A stretch of DNA of 64,000 nt, from positions 23,659,512 through 23,723,511 of the forward strand of contig NC_052352.1 of the NCBI RefSeq assembly GCF_009727055.1. The letters are read 5' to 3'. Below, in pieces: positions 58,220-64,000 of the stretch; positions within the stretch are counted from its first letter, which is position 1; each line of letters begins with the position of its first letter. This DNA is from Benincasa hispida. Taxonomy: Eukaryota; Streptophyta; Magnoliopsida; Cucurbitales; Cucurbitaceae. A program made the translations under genes and the position numbers. The notes below the pieces were generated by a model, which saw nothing but the letters and a program-made list of their open reading frames with translations, searched no databases and was not told the DNA's origin.

Positions 58220-58399
58220 CTCTGGAATCTGGATTGATTCGTTTCGTTTCTTTTCGACGATGAAGGATAGAATAAAGAATTTAGTTATAGGATTGTTAGA
58301 GAGGAGAGGAAGCCATGAAAATGGATGAGAAGAAGAAATGGAACATGCAGAGTTGGAAATGAAAAGTGTGAATTGAAAGAGGAATTTATGTAAAGAAGG

Positions 58400-59110
58400 G
58401 AAAAACTATTTCGGTGCTTTTTTCTTTTTTCTTTTTCTCTTTTTATTTTTAAATATATATTTTCGTATAATTTTTTTTATTTATTTATTTAACAGATAAC
58501 GGTGTAAAAGGCGAGAACTCTTGACCAGCAGAGCAGTTTACTTTTTAATCTTAATTTGATTTACTAGTTGTGATTTTACGTGCTTGTCCTTCTTACGACC
58601 ACTCAAAAAATGAAATATTGTTTTTTTTCTTTTAATTTGACCATTTATGTTATGATTAAATATTGAATTAATCATACAGTTGTCGAGAGAAATTATAGTT
58701 GGAAATACATTTGAAATTTTGATGTTTCAATTCTATAGTAACGTCATGAATATATCGATGAAATTATTAATATCATTCTCAATTCTTTAGGCATATTTTT
58801 GAAAAAAAAAATATTAATATTAAAAATATCTAATTTAGTTAAAATAATTTAAATATCTTTTTACTATATTCGAAATTAACAATGTCGAATCAATTACCAT
58901 AAAATTTGGTAATATGTAGACAAGAATTTAAAATCTTCAATGGAAGATGGTTTGAGAGAGAACTTTTTTAAAAACAAGGAAAGATAAAAAAAATTAAAAA
59001 AGAAAAAAGATTGGGAGATCACGCTTAGCCAAAATTTCCTCAAAATAAAACTAGACTTTCACGATTTCAATTAACACTTATTAATAGTGTGTAAATGACA
59101 AGTGCGTTCT

Positions 59111-59144
<34 letters not shown>

Positions 59145-61838
59145 TACTTCATTATTTTTTTAAAAGATTAAAAATACTATTTAAATCACCGTAGTCTGAT
59201 GTTTGTCTGATTTAAATCTATATAGTTTCAAATATCCAACTTTAGCTCCTATATAAATCTTAATATAGTCCATCGAAGTTAATTTTATCGACGTTGACTA
59301 AATAATAATAAATTATTTAAAAAAATAAATTAAAAATATATGGATTAAAATTGAACAAACTTCAAAATACTTTAACCAAAAAATAAATTGCAAAAACCAC
59401 CCATAAATTATGGTAGTTGTAATTATACTCTTAAATTTTCAATTTTAAAAATTGAGTCATCGAACTTATATAATGTTAAATTAGACCCCGAAATTTACAT
59501 AATTGTATCGGTTATAGTAATTATGTAAGTTTAAGGGTTCAATTTCTAAAAATATTATAAGTTCGAGAGTTCAATTTTAGTATTTTTAGAAATTCAGGGG
59601 CCAATGTTTACCATTAAAATTTTAATAGTGTAATTGCAAAGTAGTTTTTATAATTGGAAAAAAAAACAAATTAAAAAAAAATGAATTGGAGAAGGTGGGT
59701 GTAGTGAGTAAGGAATGGGAAACGTGGGTACAATCATTTTCAATGATAAAACATAATGATATGAATTATGGAGAAGGGGAAAATTTTTGGAGCGGCAAGC
59801 AAGGCAGCTCACGGCGGCGCCGACTGCTTTTTTTCTTTGTGGGAAATGAAAAGCGACAGAAACCATCATCACCCGACACAATGTAACCTCCCTTTTCCCA
59901 CTCTCAATGTTTTTTTATTTTATGTTTTCACCCCATATTTTCCCACTATTCCCATTTCCAACTCCAAACATATTCATTTTTCATAAAAAGAAACTCCAAA
60001 CACCTTCTGAATAAACAACAACTATGTTTTTTCTTTTTTCTCAAGGATAATTGAATTTAAATTTTTGTTGTTGTATTACTATACGAGATTTTGTCTTTTA
60101 ACACAGGATTATTTAACGTTGTTAGATCTCACGTCATCATTAAAAGGTATATATATGTGATAATTAATTAAAGTAGACAGTACCTATATTATCATAATTT
60201 TCATAAATTTTCTTTTCGTATTTTGAAATGTACTTATTTGATTTTGATTTATTTTAAAAAATGTTAAAGGTCTAATAGAAAATGTTTTGATACTAAAAAG
60301 TATGAATACTTCTCTCATTAACGGTCAACATAGTACCTTTTAACTTCATTTTACATTTCAAGTTTTATTTTGTACTAATACTAACAATAATATTTGCTAG
60401 CCACCTCAACATCTAAATTAAAATTTTATTTATAAATAGAAATAATTGTGTATATAAGATTAAATACTTTCATAGTGCTATAAAACTTTTTATGTTTAAT
60501 TAGACTCTAACTATGTGTCTAATACTATTTTAAAGAAAAATTGAGTTTAATAAATTTGTTCACTTAGGCAACACATAAGCAAACAAAAACTTTTTCGTCA
60601 ATGAATTTAATATAAAAAAATTATTTAAAAAGGTTAAAAATAATCGAACTTTAAAGATTAAGAAAGGAAACTTTTCGAATTTAAGAATACAATTACAATC
60701 AATCTCATTGTTCATAAATATTTTTTATAATTTAATCTTAAAAGATGCCCATTTAAACTTTAGTTTTTAAATTTCTTAATGAGTGATAAAATTGATATTG
60801 CAATTCAAAGTACAAAACATCTTTTTAGTTTTACACCAAAATATGGCAACAAACATCCCTACCTAATACCTTAGACTTAAATCCAAAACCGGTGAAGACA
60901 CCGGACAATGGTTGCCCCGTCATTAAATAATGTCTTTTATTTATTTATTTAATGGGTTAGAGTTTTGGATATGATTTTGATATTGGAAGAATATGAGATA
61001 TATGACTTTTTAATAATAAGTATGGATATCGACATATGTAATTTAGATTCAACAAAGACATACGAAGAAAAGGAAAAAAACGAGGGAAAAAGCAAAAAAT
61101 TGCACGTAAACAAAGACCGAATCCTTAACTACAACAATTATGTATGTTACAAGCTACATCATTAATATAAATATATAAAATGTTAACAACAATTAGTAAA
61201 ATGAGGTATATATTGTCGATATGTCACCATGGGTAAAAAATACCCTTCGAATCATTATTGATGTTATGAGAATTTTTTATATATCAATGATTTCTACAAG
61301 ATTTGACATTTCAAATTATGTCTTTGAATTTTTATTTTTAATACTTTTAAATATATAGTGAGGTAGAACCAATAGATCAAGATTTTTTAATCAAGATTAT
61401 TGTGAATAGTGATAAGATTTTCTTTTACGCATGAAGATTAATTATATAGTAGGAAATATGTTATATGAATATTTAACTATAGAAGATATGTATCATGTGC
61501 CATCTCAAAAAAAATGTTCAATGCATTCTCTTCATGGGTTAGACATTGGTTATTATAAAAGATATATCATTAACCACTTTATTAAAAAGCACTACCTCGT
61601 AATTTCAATTTTTAATCATTTTTGCACTTGTATTTCTATTACAATGTTGATGTTTATCTCTGTACTTTGATAATTTTATTTATTTTAGTTCATGTACTAA
61701 TTTTGTTCATTTTAATTTCTTATTTGCAAAATTCCAACAGACATTTTGTAAAAAAAAAACAAGAATACTTTAATACAAATCCATAACATGACCAATTTCA
61801 TCATCTTCTAGAGCCATAGGGATTTAAACAAAATATAT
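58400..61838. other. Intergenic AT-rich sequence
   Basis: No confident gene. An AT-dinucleotide run lies at 59113-59141. A foldback-like repeat (TTACATAATTG / TAATTATGTAAG centre) lies at about 59395-59640. A short GC-richer frame from 59768 is discussed among the findings. Confidence 0.5.
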
Positions 61839-61853
61839 NNNNNNNNNNNNNNN
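61839..61853. other. Assembly gap of 15 N
   Basis: Fifteen N between ATATAT-rich ends (AAATATAT and TATATTTC), probably an unresolved AT microsatellite. True length unknown. Confidence 0.98.
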
Positions 61854-62560
61854 TATATTTCAAGGAATTAAGTTGGACATCAAAATCAATCCATTGGAAA
61901 TATAGAAGCGAAGAATATAAGTCATCTCAATCATTGAAACAATTAAAAAAGAAAGAAATAAAGAAAGAGTTCGTTAGATTTGATATTAAAGACATATAAT
62001 TTATTTAAAAATATTTATAATAAGTCATTTATTAAAATTGATTTTCATATGATCATTTCAATAGTTTTTTTAAATTACATTTTGTAAACATAATTTCATA
62101 TCTTGAAATTTGACTTTGAATTACTAAAAAAAAAAAGTTCCAAAATACTTTCAACTTATTTGAAAATAACTTCGATACATTTTCTTTTACCTAAATTGAA
62201 ATTTTGATAACCATCAAACTAAGAAAATTATACATATATACCCATTTACGAAACAATACTAGTAATTTTACTTAAATTCTCTTTATTCCCCCATTTTTCC
62301 TAAACTAACACGTGCCAAAAAATTCAATTTAAAAGAATAATTACATATTGTGATTAAAATACATACATATATAAGTTTGTTTATTTTTGTGTGGTGGACC
62401 CCTCAAAAATGGTCTAATAAATTAAATTATATGATAAAATAGAAGGAAGGTGAGAAATCAACATCCGAATGGCAGAGAACAAAAATGGGACAGCCGTTAA
62501 CAGGTCGATTCTGATCGCTTTGCAGTCTGAACCCGCACAACAGAATATTAACATACTTGT

Positions 62561-62991
62561 GCAAATCTCAATTTATATCCTTTATTGATTTAAATCTTAA
62601 ATTTTGAGAATACATCGATTTAAATCTTAAATTTTAAGATTTATATTCATTTAAATTCTAAATTAATGATTATATCAATTTAAAATATGAATTTTTATGA
62701 ATTTATAAATTTAAACTATAAACTTTCATAAATATATCAATTTAAATTCTAAACATTCATAAGTGCATCTAAATAAAACATAATAGAGAATTTAAATTGA
62801 TACATTATAAAAATTTAGGATTGAAATTGATACGTTTAAAAAAATTTATGATTTAAATTGATACAATTATTAGTTTTGAGTTTAAATGGATACAATTTTC
62901 AAAATTCATGATTTAAATTGATATAATTATTAGTTTAGAATTTAAATTTATACAACACCAAAATTTAGGGTTATAAATTGATATTTATCCC
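62561..62991. repeat. Foldback repeat, copy E (most complete)
   Basis: Begins GCAAATCTCAATTTATATCC and ends TTATAAATTGATATTTATCC, with a centre near 62775 at TAAATAAAACATAATAG. Arms carry repeated ATATCAATTTAAAT and its complement. Confidence 0.65.
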
Positions 62992-64000
62992 AACTTCTAA
63001 ATATATTAGTTACAGAAACAAAAACACAATCTCATTAAAATTTAGGTTAAATTATATAAAAATAGAACTCATAAAACTTTAACTAGATTTCAGTTATGTT
63101 TTTACTCTTTTAAAATTTTTCATTTTTATCTTTTAAGTTTTGAATTTTGTTCAAAAAATTTCCTATTAATTTATTTACTTGAGCATTAGGTATACGTTTA
63201 TAATTATATTCAAAGTTAACTAAGAACGTTTTCACCATTTCTTTCATTTCTAAATATGTTGCTAAAATAAATTTTCAAATCAATTTTTATGCATCGACTA
63301 TCACTATAATTTATGTGAAGGGTGTTAAATGATATCTCGTATTCCTTTAAATTTTTACATATTAACTGTCCCAACAAGATTTCATCTTATTGCAATGAAA
63401 ATATCTCAATAGACTTTTTTTAAAAAAAAATTAAATTTCAAACTTCACGAATAAAACAAGTGATTTTAAAAGTTCGCCCCAAACTTCAAGAGATTTTGTT
63501 TAATTAAACAACAAAATTGCATTGTTTTGATAAAGATGATTATACTCCTAATGCTCAAGTACATAAATGAGTAATTATAAAGATAAATAGTAATTGATAT
63601 GTACTCCTTTTCTCTCGTGTTTGTAATTTCAAATCTTCAATATCTCATTTATTGTATTAAAGAAGAAATTATCATAAATTTTGTACGGTTAATCACTGTA
63701 TCATGATTTCAAAATATAATTATAGAATTTCAATCATTAGACGATGGGCAAAAACAACTTATACGTTCATAAATGTGAAAGGATACAACACGTAAAAAAA
63801 AGTTATTTATACTATTTATTCAAACATCGATGTGCATGCATACATATATGTATATGTATCATATCAGCCTTGTTTGTGGCCCCTTGTGGACTATGTACTA
63901 CAATTTGGGGGTAGCCATTGCCATTGTCAGTGTTACACACTGTTGATTTTTAAATGTACATGTGAGTGCATTTGAATTATTAGTGCATAATGAGATGTTA
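62992..64000. other. Intergenic AT-rich sequence
   Basis: No gene or element was recognised. Confidence 0.6.

Overview
The window reads as nuclear DNA of a eudicot plant: very AT-rich intergenic sequence, spliced genes with canonical GT-AG introns, plant transposon families and three recognisable plant genes. I suspect a cucurbit from the general look of the repeats, but nothing in the sequence proves it.

Three host genes are supported, all on the minus strand and far apart. (1) An intronless AT-hook/PPC (AHL17-type) chromatin protein at 10027-10896. (2) A nine-exon beta-carbonic anhydrase at 29025-31494, whose exons join in frame to 282 residues. (3) A two-exon bHLH factor of the TMO5/bHLH30/106/107 type at 57314-58219. 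They share no obvious pathway. Most other reading frames are chance or lie inside transposons.

Transposons fill much of the rest. 1-2946 is the 5' leader and 5' LTR of a minus-strand LTR element, split by a 505-bp hAT-type MITE with a perfect 8-bp target duplication. A CACTA-like end follows at 3427. 14586-17150 is an internally deleted Copia relic with a 447-bp tandem duplication in gag. 17913-20532 is a complete-looking non-autonomous Helitron carrying a six-copy minisatellite. 33138-54794 is a deep nest. Its host is a degenerate minus-strand Copia element: 3' LTR 34117-37273, pol/gag remnants 37609-39700, PBS 43964-43975, 5' LTR 43978-54198. It is interrupted by two solo LTRs with perfect 5-bp target duplications (34238-36128 and 40797-42735). 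Its 5' LTR holds an 8.6-kb stack of long LTRs, two of which form a giant inverted repeat with a 170-bp spacer. These long LTRs carry an unusual array of CGATCG motifs.

Several features are assembly artefacts and matter for anyone using this sequence. Three perfect copies of the 38-bp Nextera/Tn5 junction adapter are embedded (37438, 37562, 57517). The third sits inside the bHLH coding sequence with a 9-bp Tn5-type duplication and frameshifts it. A lone N at 34904 separates two identical 53-bp copies, and a 15-N gap lies at 61839-61853.
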